Positions 39,263 through 48,546 of a stretch of 64,000 nucleotides of DNA are shown here, in pieces. The stretch is taken from assembly GCF_918378365.1 (NCBI RefSeq), contig NZ_OU912926.1, forward strand, positions 2,666,001 through 2,730,000, written 5' to 3'. Position 1 is the stretch's first letter; every line of letters begins with the position of its first letter. Source of the stretch: Candidatus Nitrotoga arctica. GTDB taxonomy: Bacteria > Pseudomonadota > Gammaproteobacteria > Burkholderiales > Gallionellaceae. Under the pieces are notes generated by a model, which did not search any database, was not told the origin of the DNA, and worked only from the letters and a program-made list of their open reading frames with translations. The position numbers and the translations under genes were made by a program.

Positions 39263-39562
39263 TTATCGAAGAACCCCATATTTTCTGATATCAGGCGCTT
39301 TGACGAGCAACGATTGAGCCTTCAAGAAAGCGTCTTGTACATGAGAGGATGTCATGTGGACATCTATAGCCGAATCGCTACTCCATTCTTCAATGAAGAC
39401 GAACTCGGCGAGGTCGGTTTTATCTTGTACGAGCTGATAGCTGACACAACCCTTTTCTAATCGCGTGGGTTCAACAAGACCCAGCAATACAGATTTAAGT
39501 TCCTCAACTTTATCAAGCTGAGCAGTGATCCTCGCGATCACCCTTACCACTTCACCTGACAT
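39263..39562 (-). CDS. Antibiotic biosynthesis monooxygenase (ABM) domain protein
   Basis: A 99-residue single-domain protein with the dimeric ferredoxin-like ABM fold (VVRVIARITAQLDKVEELKSVL, EKGCVSYQLVQDK, FVFIEEWSSDSAIDVHMTSSHVQDA). Relatives include LsrG and YgiN, which oxidise or isomerise small carbonyl and quinol compounds without cofactors. It is the first gene of an apparent ABM-FAD oxidase-LDH group, which suggests joint handling of a small oxidised metabolite (inference). Confidence 0.88.
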   Translation of the reverse strand: MSGEVVRVIARITAQLDKVEELKSVLLGLVEPTRLEKGCVSYQLVQDKTDLAEFVFIEEWSSDSAIDVHMTSSHVQDAFLKAQSLLVKAPDIRKYGVLR

Positions 39563-39877
39563 GTGCTACCTCCAAGTATCAATCGTTTAATGTTATTCCG
39601 GCGATGATTACATAATAAGACCACACATAAAAAAGACGAATAAGCAAATTGCTTATTTTTTGATTAAGAAAAATTTGTGGCTGTATGCAAATGAACCTGA
39701 ATGTAGCCTCGTAAACTTCATGAGGTTGCCTCATGTCTGGTGAGTGGATAATTGAAACCAGGTCAACGAACCTTCAAAGTAATAGGGGCGGCATGTATCG
39801 GAAATTTTATGTCCAGCACGGACATCCATAAGATATAAAAAAACTGCATGACTACCTTGGCAGCCTGCTCCCGTTTT
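39563..39877. other. Intergenic region with probable lonB terminator hairpin
   Basis: Between the Lon-like protease (ending at 39878, leftward) and the ABM gene. AATAAGCA-aat-TGCTTATT at 39639-39657 forms an 8-bp stem followed by T-rich sequence on both strands and could end lonB transcription. The promoter of the ABM-FAD oxidase-LDH group must lie near 39563-39640. No gene. Confidence 0.5.
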
Positions 39878-42298
39878 TCAGCGCAAATGCTTGCGTCCTT
39901 CCTTCGGATGTTCCTGCACTTGACAGGCGCGGCGGTAGGCCAGTAAGGTTTTCTGGGCGTGGCCCAGCACGCTGTCATAAGGATAATTGCCCGTTCCGTT
40001 CGCGACGCCGATCGGGAAACCGGTAAGCAGTTCTATGCCTTCGTTGGTATGCTCTGCGGTGTAAATATGAAATAAACCTTTAGCGACGGCCTTGATGACC
40101 TTGTGTTCCAACATCAGATTCCGGCGATTACGGTGTGGAATCAGCACGCCTTGGCTGCCGTCCAATCCGGCCGTTTCGCAGACACGAAAGTAACCTTCTA
40201 TTTTTTCGTTAATCCCACCTACCGGCAACACTTCTCCATGCTGATTGACCGCGCCGGTAACCGCGATACCTTGCTTGAGAGGCAAACCCGACAAGGATGA
40301 AAGTAAAACATAAAGTTCGGCACAGGAAGCAGAATCACCCTCTACCCCGTAATAGTCCTGTTCAAACACAATTGATGCATTAAGCGCGAGCGGTGCAATA
40401 TGGGCAAATAAGGCGGACAAGTAGTTCTGCAAAATGAACACGCCCTTATCATGAATTGGTCCGGACATTTCCACCTCGCGTCCAATATTGAGCAAGCCGT
40501 CTTCACCGGCAAAGGTGCGCGCCGTGACTCGTATCGGAAAGCCGAAGCGGTAATCTCTCAGATCTATTTGGGAAAGACCGTTGAGCTGGCCCACTTTCTC
40601 ACCATGCACTGTAATCAGCACATCGCCTTCGGCGATGGATTCTTGCAAACGCTGATCGGGGTAATCGTGGCGCAAGATGTGCGCCTGAAGTGCAGCCTCT
40701 ACATCCGCTGCATCAACTAAAAAACCGGCACGAGCGCGGCAGAGCGCAGCACTTTCCATTACCAGCGCCTCAGTACGGGCGAAGATCGCGCTTTGGCGAG
40801 ATTGGTCGTCCGCTTCTCGATGGGAACCCTCTAGCAAACGTGCTACGGCGGCGGCGGAAAAATGCGGCAGCCCCATCTCCTGGCAAGCGTGGGCGATAAA
40901 AATTGACGAAGCGCGGCGGGTTTCAGCACTGGATAAAAAGCTTTCGGCAAAGTCTACCTTGACCCGAAAGCGGCGTGCGAACTCCGGATCCTCCTCCTGC
41001 AACTCATAATACTGTTCGCGCGAACCGATCAAAATGATCTTAACTTCAACCTTCACCGCCTCGGGTTCGAGGGAAACGGCCGCAATCGGTGTGAGAGCGG
41101 TACCCGGCTCTTCGATTTGCAGCTTGCCGCTACGCAACAAGCGCCGCAACTTCTCCCACACCATTTCATCGGCCAGCAGATCGCGTAGATGCAGCATGAG
41201 AAAACCCCCATGCGCTTTGTGCAAGCTACCAGCGCGTATGCGGGTAAAATCAGTTACCAACACATCGCTTTCGGTCTGATATTCAATGCTACCGAACAGT
41301 GAGCGGAATAATGGGTTATCTTCCACGATTACCGGTGCACCGCTCAGGCCATCATTGTCCACTACCAGATTAACTCGGTAACGGGATAACACTTTACTTA
41401 ATGCCCCCTGCCGACTTTCCTCATCGGTATCGGAAACCTTGAACTGCTCCACATGATCAAGTATGTCCTGCATGACCTGCTCCAGATATGCACTCAGCTT
41501 GACGTAATCTTTGCTCTCCTGTTTCAATCCGTCCCTGATTCCCTGTAATTCATGATTCAACAACGGCTTCACGACTTGGCGCCGCAACGCCGCCAAGGCA
41601 TCGTTCATAGCTCGCTCCAGCGGCCGGGTTTTCTCAAAATAGCTGGTAATCTTCGCGCGCAGTTCCTGCTCAGCCTGCTCTATCTCAGCCCGATGTTCTT
41701 TCGGCAAGACAAGCACTTCATCTTCAGTAAGTGCATGCCTTTTTTTACCCAGAAAAGTGAAAACCATGTGCCCTGCCTCGCGCTGAATTGCAAACTTGCG
41801 GGCTTCGGCAAATGCATCGAGTTCGGCGTAGTTCTTGCTTTCTTCTTCCTTGTAGGTTTTTTCAATGCGCTCGCTTTCTACTTTGAAACCCTGCCCCTCC
41901 AGGCATTGCGGTATTTCTGTCTGCAGGGATTTCGTCATTCGCGCCATAAGTTGACGCAGCAAGCGTCCCTGCCCGGCAGACAAATATAGAGCCTGCGGTC
42001 TTTCCGGTGCATCGAAATTGTGCAAATAGCATAAGTCGGGCGGCACCGCCTTATTTGCGGCAGCCACCTGCATCGCTTGCCTGAGCAGCGAAGAGCGGCC
42101 ACTGCCGACTTCACCCAATACGAAAAGGTTATAGTCGGACTGGTCCATTTCAAGGCCAAAGCGGGCGGCCATTTCCGCGCGCTCCTGCCCGATCCAGGGT
42201 AGTGGATATGTCAGCAATTCTGAAGTATCAGAAAACCCAAGCGAATCGGGATCAATGTTGATGCGCAGGTCGGCGGCAGTCAGATTTGAGATCAGCAT
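39878..42298 (-). CDS. Lon-like ATP-dependent protease (COG1067 family)
   Basis: An 806-residue AAA+ protease related to archaeal LonB but without a membrane segment. The Walker A-like loop is LGEVGSGRSSLLRQ (Arg in place of the usual Lys, common in this subfamily). A long coiled-coil insertion (about 150-300: ESERIEKTYKEEESKNYAEL and onward) interrupts the ATPase, and a second helicase-like half carries the sensor residues. The C-terminal Lon protease domain has the Ser-Lys dyad: Ser in GDSASCAELY and Lys in PVGGINEKIEGY. It degrades damaged or regulatory proteins; the specific substrates of this class are little known. Confidence 0.9.
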   Translation of the reverse strand: MLISNLTAADLRINIDPDSLGFSDTSELLTYPLPWIGQERAEMAARFGLEMDQSDYNLFVLGEVGSGRSSLLRQAMQVAAANKAVPPDLCYLHNFDAPERPQALYLSAGQGRLLRQLMARMTKSLQTEIPQCLEGQGFKVESERIEKTYKEEESKNYAELDAFAEARKFAIQREAGHMVFTFLGKKRHALTEDEVLVLPKEHRAEIEQAEQELRAKITSYFEKTRPLERAMNDALAALRRQVVKPLLNHELQGIRDGLKQESKDYVKLSAYLEQVMQDILDHVEQFKVSDTDEESRQGALSKVLSRYRVNLVVDNDGLSGAPVIVEDNPLFRSLFGSIEYQTESDVLVTDFTRIRAGSLHKAHGGFLMLHLRDLLADEMVWEKLRRLLRSGKLQIEEPGTALTPIAAVSLEPEAVKVEVKIILIGSREQYYELQEEDPEFARRFRVKVDFAESFLSSAETRRASSIFIAHACQEMGLPHFSAAAVARLLEGSHREADDQSRQSAIFARTEALVMESAALCRARAGFLVDAADVEAALQAHILRHDYPDQRLQESIAEGDVLITVHGEKVGQLNGLSQIDLRDYRFGFPIRVTARTFAGEDGLLNIGREVEMSGPIHDKGVFILQNYLSALFAHIAPLALNASIVFEQDYYGVEGDSASCAELYVLLSSLSGLPLKQGIAVTGAVNQHGEVLPVGGINEKIEGYFRVCETAGLDGSQGVLIPHRNRRNLMLEHKVIKAVAKGLFHIYTAEHTNEGIELLTGFPIGVANGTGNYPYDSVLGHAQKTLLAYRRACQVQEHPKEGRKHLR

Positions 42299-42811
42299 TT
42301 TTAAACCACAGAGTTACACAGGATTTTCGAATTGTAACCATTAATCTGGATTACATTATTCCTGTGTCAAGACGGATGCGCTTGTGAAGATTCGCACAGC
42401 ATTGCCGACTCAGCCAAATTTAATCGCCGTGCTCACCCAGCTTTTCCAGCTTGGCTAGCCATCTCATGTATCACGTAACGAATGCGTAGTCGGAACTCCG
42501 CTAATCCGAACCGGGAGAGATATGTCAGTATGCTGAGTAATACGTCGATTGGCTTACTAAGCAAAAACTGGCAGTATAAGAAATAATTCTTGGCATTCTT
42601 ATTGATTCGGCCAGATTATGTTTGAAGTCCGTTCGCCTTGAGCCCGTCGAAAGGTGAATGGGCTTCGACAAGCTCAGCTCGAACGGAGTTAATACTTCAC
42701 CGTGCCGGATCAATCAAAAATAAGACAAGCTCATAATCCAATCAATTCGCGCTTGCACCAACTTGCACCAACTTGCACTCAACTTGTTGCTGACCTGCGC
42801 CCAAAAATATA
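42299..42811. other. Intergenic region with REP palindrome and short tandem repeat
   Basis: Separates lonB (leftward) and the HD-GYP gene (rightward). It holds a 60-bp REP-type palindrome (42628-42687) and a 10-bp tandem repeat (42752-42785) just upstream of the HD-GYP start. No gene could be supported on either strand. Confidence 0.55.
42628..42687. repeat. REP-type palindromic repeat (60 bp)
   Basis: Outer arms TCCGTTCG and CGAACGGA, inner arms CTTGAGC and GCTCAG, and core arms GTCGAA and TTCGAC form an interrupted hairpin. The pattern (CGTTCG...GAGCcxGTCGAA...CTTCGACaaGCTCAG) matches the intergenic REP elements known from many proteobacteria. It may terminate or stabilise lonB-side or HD-GYP-side transcripts. 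Confidence 0.75.
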
Positions 42812-44062
42812 TTGGACTTAGCCGTGATCACTTTCAAACGCAAAGTTGCACTCAAGATTGCGATGGTATCGCTGGCCCTTGCCAGTATTGCCAGCCCTCT
42901 AGCTTGGTACATATCGCGTCTAAATGCCGAGAAAGGCATCGTCTCTTTTGCCATGGAAGAGTCACACCGTGTGCTAATGCACCGGCGCGACTCTCAAAGG
43001 ATAGACATGGATGCTGAAAAGTCTGCCCGCACCTTGGTAGGAGGATTGTTTGAGATTGCGGAAATCTACGATTCAAACGGAATCAAACTGGCCGAGGCCA
43101 TGACTGCTGAGGGGCAATTGCTTGAGCATGAAATCCACCATCACGCGCCGCCAAGCTATCAAGACTCCATGTATGAAAGCTTTAATTTGTCCGCAGATCG
43201 TTGGGTCTTGCAAGTGTTTACGCCCTTGCGGGAGGGGAATGGAAATCTGGCGGGCTACTTCGAAGGTACTCGTCTTGTCCCCGCGTGGCAAAAAAAACAG
43301 ATTCTGGTGGATTCCCTTACGGTCGCTTTGATGGTGGGATTGGCATCTTTACTTTGTGGTGGCGTGCTATTCCCCGTCGTGATTCGTCTCTCCTCCGAAA
43401 CTCAACGCAAAACTCAAGAGTTGCTTGAATCGCATATTTCGATGATGGAAGCGCTGGGACGTGCAATTGCCAAACGTGATTCGATTACGGGCGCGCACAA
43501 CTATCGTGTGGCATGGGTATCCGCCATACTAGCCGAGACCCTCGGAATTAAGGGAGACAGGATGCAAGCATTGATTACCGGCAGTTTTTTACACGATACT
43601 GGAAAGATCGGGATTCCCGATGCGATTCTGCTCAAGCCAGCAAAGCTAACAGAGGATGAAATGAAAGTGATGCGCACTCACGTTACAATCGGCGAAGAAA
43701 TCATCAGCGGCAGTGGCTGGCTGGATGGCGCTAGAGAGGTAGTAGCCGGCCACCATGAAAAATGGGACGGCTCAGGGTATCCGCGAGGACTAGCCGGTGA
43801 GGCCATCCCTTTAGTTGCACGCATATTTGCCATAGTTGATGTGTTTGACGCCCTATGTTCAAAACGTCCCTACAAGAACCCGCTACCGCTAACCGAGGTA
43901 ATGGATATCCTTCAGAAAGGCTCGGGCACCCACTTTGACCCGAAATTACTCAAAGTGTTCTCAAGTATTGCCAGTAAAGTTTACGAAACGACCGTTCACG
44001 CATCTGAAGCAGAAATGAGAGCCCTAATGAAAAAAATGGTGCGACGGCACTTCGGCAACTAA
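42812..44062 (+). CDS. Membrane-anchored HD-GYP domain phosphodiesterase
   Basis: A 416-residue protein. An N-terminal TM helix (IAMVSLALASIASPLAWYI) and a second near residues 170-190 bracket a periplasmic sensor of about 130 residues. The cytoplasmic HD-GYP domain is complete: AKRDSITGAHNYRV, HDTGKIGIPDAILLKPAKL, the GEEII segment, AGHHEKWDGSGYPRGLAG and IVDVFDALCSKRPYK. Such domains hydrolyse c-di-GMP to GMP/pGpG. The start may be TTG 42812 or GTG 42824; neither has a strong ribosome binding site. The signal sensed is unknown. Confidence 0.9.
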   Translation: MDLAVITFKRKVALKIAMVSLALASIASPLAWYISRLNAEKGIVSFAMEESHRVLMHRRDSQRIDMDAEKSARTLVGGLFEIAEIYDSNGIKLAEAMTAEGQLLEHEIHHHAPPSYQDSMYESFNLSADRWVLQVFTPLREGNGNLAGYFEGTRLVPAWQKKQILVDSLTVALMVGLASLLCGGVLFPVVIRLSSETQRKTQELLESHISMMEALGRAIAKRDSITGAHNYRVAWVSAILAETLGIKGDRMQALITGSFLHDTGKIGIPDAILLKPAKLTEDEMKVMRTHVTIGEEIISGSGWLDGAREVVAGHHEKWDGSGYPRGLAGEAIPLVARIFAIVDVFDALCSKRPYKNPLPLTEVMDILQKGSGTHFDPKLLKVFSSIASKVYETTVHASEAEMRALMKKMVRRHFGN

Positions 44063-45610
44063 CCACCCTTACCAAATTTGTCTGGTTTAGTGTCTGAATA
44101 GATCAAACGCCTATTTTTGATGGCAGAAGGGATTTTTCCAGAAGTTCATCTGCAATAGCCATGAAATCCGTCTTGCCGTTAAACAGTTTAAATGCAGATC
44201 CGGCAATCTCTCTGCCGAGACGCCAATAACTATCAAACTGGTCTTCACCGTAAAACTGATCACTCGTCGATTCATGCGGAAACTCTGGGTGACTGTCCAT
44301 GTACTGCCGTATTGCAGTATCCTCACTACCGTTCATTGAAGCCTTCAGATAGATGAGTACGCCCACCGTGCCATCACTATAATTGATACGGCCGACGGCA
44401 AAACGAGAGTCACTCCAGTCTGATTCCGTTTTTAAACGGATTGCGTCAACGTTAATCAGGATCTCAGTTTTGAAGTCTAACTGGCACATGCGGATTAATC
44501 TTGCAAGACCTTCGAATTTCAGCTCTGGATCGCACTCGGCATCGCTGATGATTATCACCCGACACTGGCGCCGTATCAATTCGTATGCGGCCAAATTCTC
44601 AAAATGACCGCCATCCGAAATCATAAGGTAATTTGAATTGTCATCGGCGGCGCCGAATAGTTCTTTGACCAAGTATCCTAAGCTGAACCAGGGCGACGAA
44701 GATTTGAGAGATCTTTTCGGATTCAGAAACCACCAGCCCAAACGCACATTAAATACAGTTAAAAGAAACGCCACTGTCGAGGACGTGTGATATCCCATAT
44801 TGGGGCTCGCTGCTGCGCCTGAGACCGATATCGCTTGCGCAAGCGTAAGCTGACTATCCCGGCCACCATATTCGTCTATCGAGTGGTAACCCAATGGTTT
44901 TCTCACCCCAGTGAAGGGGTCTTTCGACAGATAGCTGCTGCCCACCGCGTAGGGCGTCAGTGTAAATGACGCACAGTGCCGTGTGTGGAGCGCAAGGTCA
45001 CTCGATCCGCCCAAGTTCAGCGCACAGTTGATGATATGCAATGGACCCACCGGCAGATTCTGATCACCTGTTATTCCAAGATCAGCCAAGCGCAGATCAT
45101 CATTTTCGTCGAAGTCGGTGAATTTCCGGGGACGCCGTTCTCCCGCAAGAAAACGCGCTGCGCCAAGATAACATCGTGAAAGGCGGCTTCGATAAAACGC
45201 ATTCAGGCTAAATTCGTTGATGTCAACCCGCCAAGCCAGAAGAAATAGGCATGCAAATGTTAAACCCATCAACCTCCACACTACTGTAATAGGCGAATCA
45301 TTCATATAATGCCAATGACGTAAGTGCAAATCGGAAATGGCATCCCAACCCCAGTCAATGCCAGAAATGCTTAGTAAAATTAGATGAAGTCCGGTTGAGA
45401 TGCCGACAAACAGCCCTGCGATGAAGATAATTCGGACGACAGTAACGAACAGATTCAGAAGTTTTCTTGTGGTTGTTTTCTCGGATTTTGACCTTTGCCG
45501 CACGCCACCCTTTAAATCCAATTTTCCGGCCAAAAGTCCGGCCCGCGTAATTGCCAGCCAGCCGACAATTACAGAAACACCTTTCCAAGCATGACCGTCT
45601 AAGAGCCTGT

Positions 45611-46124
45611 TCACGATCTTCGCAGCAGCAGAACCAGGAAGGCAAGGTGGATGAATTGCAGGCTGGTATTGAGTTTGCGTTCGCAGTTCTTCCATAGCCG
45701 TCTGCATTTCTCCAACCAGGCGAAGCTGCGCTCAACCACCCAACGCTTTGGGATGACGGCGAAGGTGTGCAGTTCGTTGCGCTTGGCGATCTGCACCGAT
45801 GCCCCCAGTATTTCATCGACTGCCAACGCAAATGGTCGACCTACATAACCACCGTCAGCCAGAATACGTTGTACCTGCGCAAGGCCTGGTTTGCACCGTG
45901 CCATCGCCTGCAAGATACCTTTCCGATCAGTGACCTCAGCGGTTGGTCACCGCAACTGCATGCGGTAGTCCTTGGGTATCCACCGCAATGTGGCGCTTGA
46001 TTCCAGAGATCTTCTTGCCTGCGTCATAACTCTTCTGACCCGCCGTGTCCGTGTTTTTCACGCTCTGCGCGTCCACAATCAATAGCGTCGGCTGTGCGTT
46101 GCGCCCCTGTCTCGTACGGGCCAC
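45611..46124 (-). pseudogene. IS5-family transposase OrfB, frameshifted
   Basis: Carries the DDE catalytic core: first Asp in LLIVDAQSVKNTD, second in ILADGGYVGRPF, and Glu in WVVERSFAWLEK. After HAVAVT the frame is broken: the minus strand reads accAaccgctgag where accaccgctgag would give VTTAEVTDRKG, so one extra base near 45943-45944 produces a TGA at 45938-45936. The remaining part (45913-45611) is open but disconnected. Unless corrected by slippage, no full transposase is made. Confidence 0.8.
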
Positions 46125-46404
46125 GCCAACTTGATTTTTTTAACGCCCGCTCCAGCAGGCTCATTCCTTCCTCGTCCTGCTCACTCCACTTGGCAAAGTA
46201 GGAGTGCACCGTGCGCCATTTCGGAAACTCCCTCGGTAGCATTCGCCACTGGCAGCCGCTCTTGAGCAGGTACAGTACCGCGCTCCAGACCTCATATAAG
46301 TCCACCGTGCGGGGCTTGGTACGCTTGCGCGCCCCTTCCAGCAAGGGCCTAATTTGCTCGAACTGCTCGCGGCTGATGTCGCTTGGGTATTTTTTCTTGC
46401 GCAT
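46024..46404 (-). CDS. IS5-family transposase OrfA
   Basis: Starts at ATG 46404 (MRKKKYPSDISREQFEQI) and runs 126 residues; the frame is also open upstream into the patatin. The N-terminal helix-turn-helix DUF4096-type domain (VDLYEVWSAVLYLLKSGCQW, PKWRTVHSYFAKW) is complete and conserved. The last ~40 residues, past the A7 run at 46135-46141, are out of phase with the conserved transposase, whose reading continues one base on as KNQVGVARTRQGR. Frame change at that run, by ribosomal or RNA-polymerase slippage, would fuse OrfA to OrfB. Confidence 0.85.
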   Translation of the reverse strand: MRKKKYPSDISREQFEQIRPLLEGARKRTKPRTVDLYEVWSAVLYLLKSGCQWRMLPREFPKWRTVHSYFAKWSEQDEEGMSLLERALKKSSWRGPYETGAQRTADAIDCGRAEREKHGHGGSEEL

Positions 46405-48018
46405 TCGGACATTGTCTCGGATTTCAGCAAGATCGTGAACAGGCTCTAAGATAAATGCCGTCCATTTAGGCCCATAGACAGCCGCGACGACAATCATCGT
46501 CCAGACAAAACTATAGATGCCTAGATAGGCACCGAGGCGACTCAACCATTCTCGACCCGGTTCAGTCATTTGGCGCCCCATCATACCGATTAGCATTACG
46601 ATCGACAAAAGAGACGCACACAGCACCATGACTGGCGCCCAGACGAATGCGAGCCATATGCCTTCGTAAGGGTCAACCTGTAATATCACCCCAAGCTGAG
46701 GATTCGCCCATCCGTGCATCATCAGGGTGATGGCACATAGAAGTACATAGAGGACTATCACAGCAGGGATCGGAGCAAGTAATGCTATGAACAGCCCCAT
46801 TTTGCCTTCCCGTTTCGAAAACCATGAGATTACCCAAAGCGAAACCAGAACTAAGGAGAGCGGAAAAGCCAAATATTGCCACCCAAGCATGAAAATCCCA
46901 CTAAAGCCCAACGTATTAAATTCATTGGGCGTATGATCCTCTCTTATTTTCCCCCAAAGGATTGCTGCAAATAGGTAACAGGTCACCATTATCGGAATTA
47001 CGACCAATGCCTGCACCCAGCCTTGTGAATAATTGTTATGCTGGGGTGCGTCGTTTTCCTGCCAGATATGGCTTCTCTCACCTATTAAGCCTATCAATTT
47101 AAAAGCGCTTCTTAATAAGAAAAAACCGGTCAAAACCAAGACGCAAGCAACAGGCGCGGCAATAGTCCAATTAATTTCGTCATACGTAAAAAAATTAAAG
47201 TTAAAATAATGAATTGGTCCAACCGCCATAACAAGACAGATCACAACAGCAGTGAGGCTACGGGCCCAATATTTGGGTCTTAAAAACGGCACATCATTAT
47301 TCCTAGAGGGCTGCCACTGATTACTCGCGATACCGACAACGGCTAAAATAAATAGCAAGACTGTCCATCGCCAATTCCCTAACTCAGGAAACCTAAGAAA
47401 AAGCTCAAACAGCAGTCGCGGCAGCAGGAGTAACACGGCGATAGCGAAAATCACCGTCAATTGAACGAGAAGTGTATTTCGAATCCAGACAGCAGCCATT
47501 GACCAGGAATCGGCACTTAAAAAACCCATCTTGGGCGACAGGTAATTGGAGTAGCGGCGCAGATGCCTGATGGATTCCGTCCAATTGGCCCGCTTATTGA
47601 GCCAATCCTCAGATGCATCTACGAATTTCTTCTTGTCCCCTGTGTATGCTTCAGCGTAGTTTGGATCTATTGGTTCATTGGGATTCTTGAGGCATTTATT
47701 AACTACATCTTTGCGTTCGGCGGCGCGCTTGCAGTTCGCACTCAGCCAAGCGCCTATGTAACCCCCACCCGATACGGTTGACAGGTAACCTATCTTTTCC
47801 AGCAGCCCGTGTGATTTCAACCCTTCGAGTACCCCAAGGCCAAAGGTGGCGCTCCGAATTCCGCCCCCGGAGAGTGCAAGACCGACAAGAGTACTTTTAA
47901 CATTCTTCCCGTCTTCATTATTCATTTCATCGGGTGTTTTTCCCGTTTGACGAGAAAAAATGTGTCGATACTCCGCTTCAAATTCATCAGTTGATATATA
48001 CGGATTTTCAGTACTCAT

Positions 48019-48546
48019 AGTGGTTCCCCTTAAAAAAGCGCACTGCTTATCACTGTAACTCCGAAATCTGCTAATTCGAATTTAATCTAGTTGCCTATAC
48101 TTTTAACAGGTCAAGCCAATGCTCGAATAGGCAACGGAGTGATTCTCTCCCTGTAATAATCCAACAATATCTTGCATCAACTGACGAGCTCTGAACAGTG
48201 CCCAGCTATGGACAGGGATATGATCACACGAGACGGTACAACGACCAAGTGAAAGGGAGATCGGATGCCATTTCGGGATACACTATATGAAAGTATGTCG
48301 CGTAGTGCGAAAGCTTGAAGGAGACCCAAATAAATGTAATGTTAGCCGACCCCATTCTTTCCTGGCTGTAACTGGTGCATCAGAGATGATGGTGATGAAT
48401 TTTTAGAGGTGCATTTAAACATGGAGGGAAACCCTTCGATAAGTGCAAAAGGCTGTCTGAAAGTCAGCGAACTGTAAGAGCACAGTTAATACCCAGCTAC
48501 TTGCGGCGGGTGCGTTGTTTTTTCCCATCTAATCTTTGGAGTTGTC
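48019..48546. other. Intergenic region, no gene recognised
   Basis: Divergent gap between the patatin start and the DjlA-like gene. TTTTTAGAGGTGC at 48402-48414 matches the end of the 109-bp MITE-like element, but no partner end was found, so it may be a relic. TTTGGAG at 48535-48541 is the next ribosome binding site. Confidence 0.5.

Larger units (their letters stand above)
45603..46446 (-). mobile_element. IS5-family insertion sequence (IS427/IS1031-like), 844 bp
   Basis: Perfect 18-bp terminal inverted repeats (GAGCCTGTTCACGATCTT at 45603-45620 and its complement at 46429-46446) flanked by TAA on both sides, a 3-bp target duplication inside the patatin gene. It encodes a two-frame DDE transposase on the minus strand. 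Size, end sequence and the OrfA/OrfB layout fit the IS427/IS1031 groups of IS5. OrfB has a frameshift, so this copy is probably non-autonomous. Confidence 0.92.
44103..48018 (-). pseudogene. Polytopic membrane patatin-like phospholipase, interrupted by an IS element
   Basis: Two open frames are halves of one gene. The N-terminal half (48018 to 46447, 524 codons) has the oxyanion-hole GGGIRSATFGLGVLEGL, the nucleophile Ser in STVSGGGYIGAW and a long multi-TM region. The C-terminal half (45602 to 44103) has two more TM segments and the catalytic Asp in ISDGGHFENLAAYEL. An 844-bp IS between them splits the Ser-Asp dyad. Deleting the IS plus one TAA copy joins ...AFIL to DGHAWKG in frame, giving 1023 codons including stop. 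As it stands, the left frame reads on into the transposase and the right one has no native start. Patatins are acyl hydrolases; the original substrate is unknown. Confidence 0.9.

Noticed and set aside
39763..39978. 71-codon frame on the minus strand at the lonB 3' end
   Set aside because: It overlaps the last ~100 bases of the Lon-like gene in another phase and shows no motif or ribosome binding site.
42405..42540. Decayed gene on the minus strand upstream of lonB
   Set aside because: Translations of all three frames gave short stretches only and no convincing family match.
45936..46124. Independent 62-residue protein inside the IS
   Set aside because: It is the middle of the transposase OrfB (IVDAQSVKNTD motif) cut off by a frameshift.
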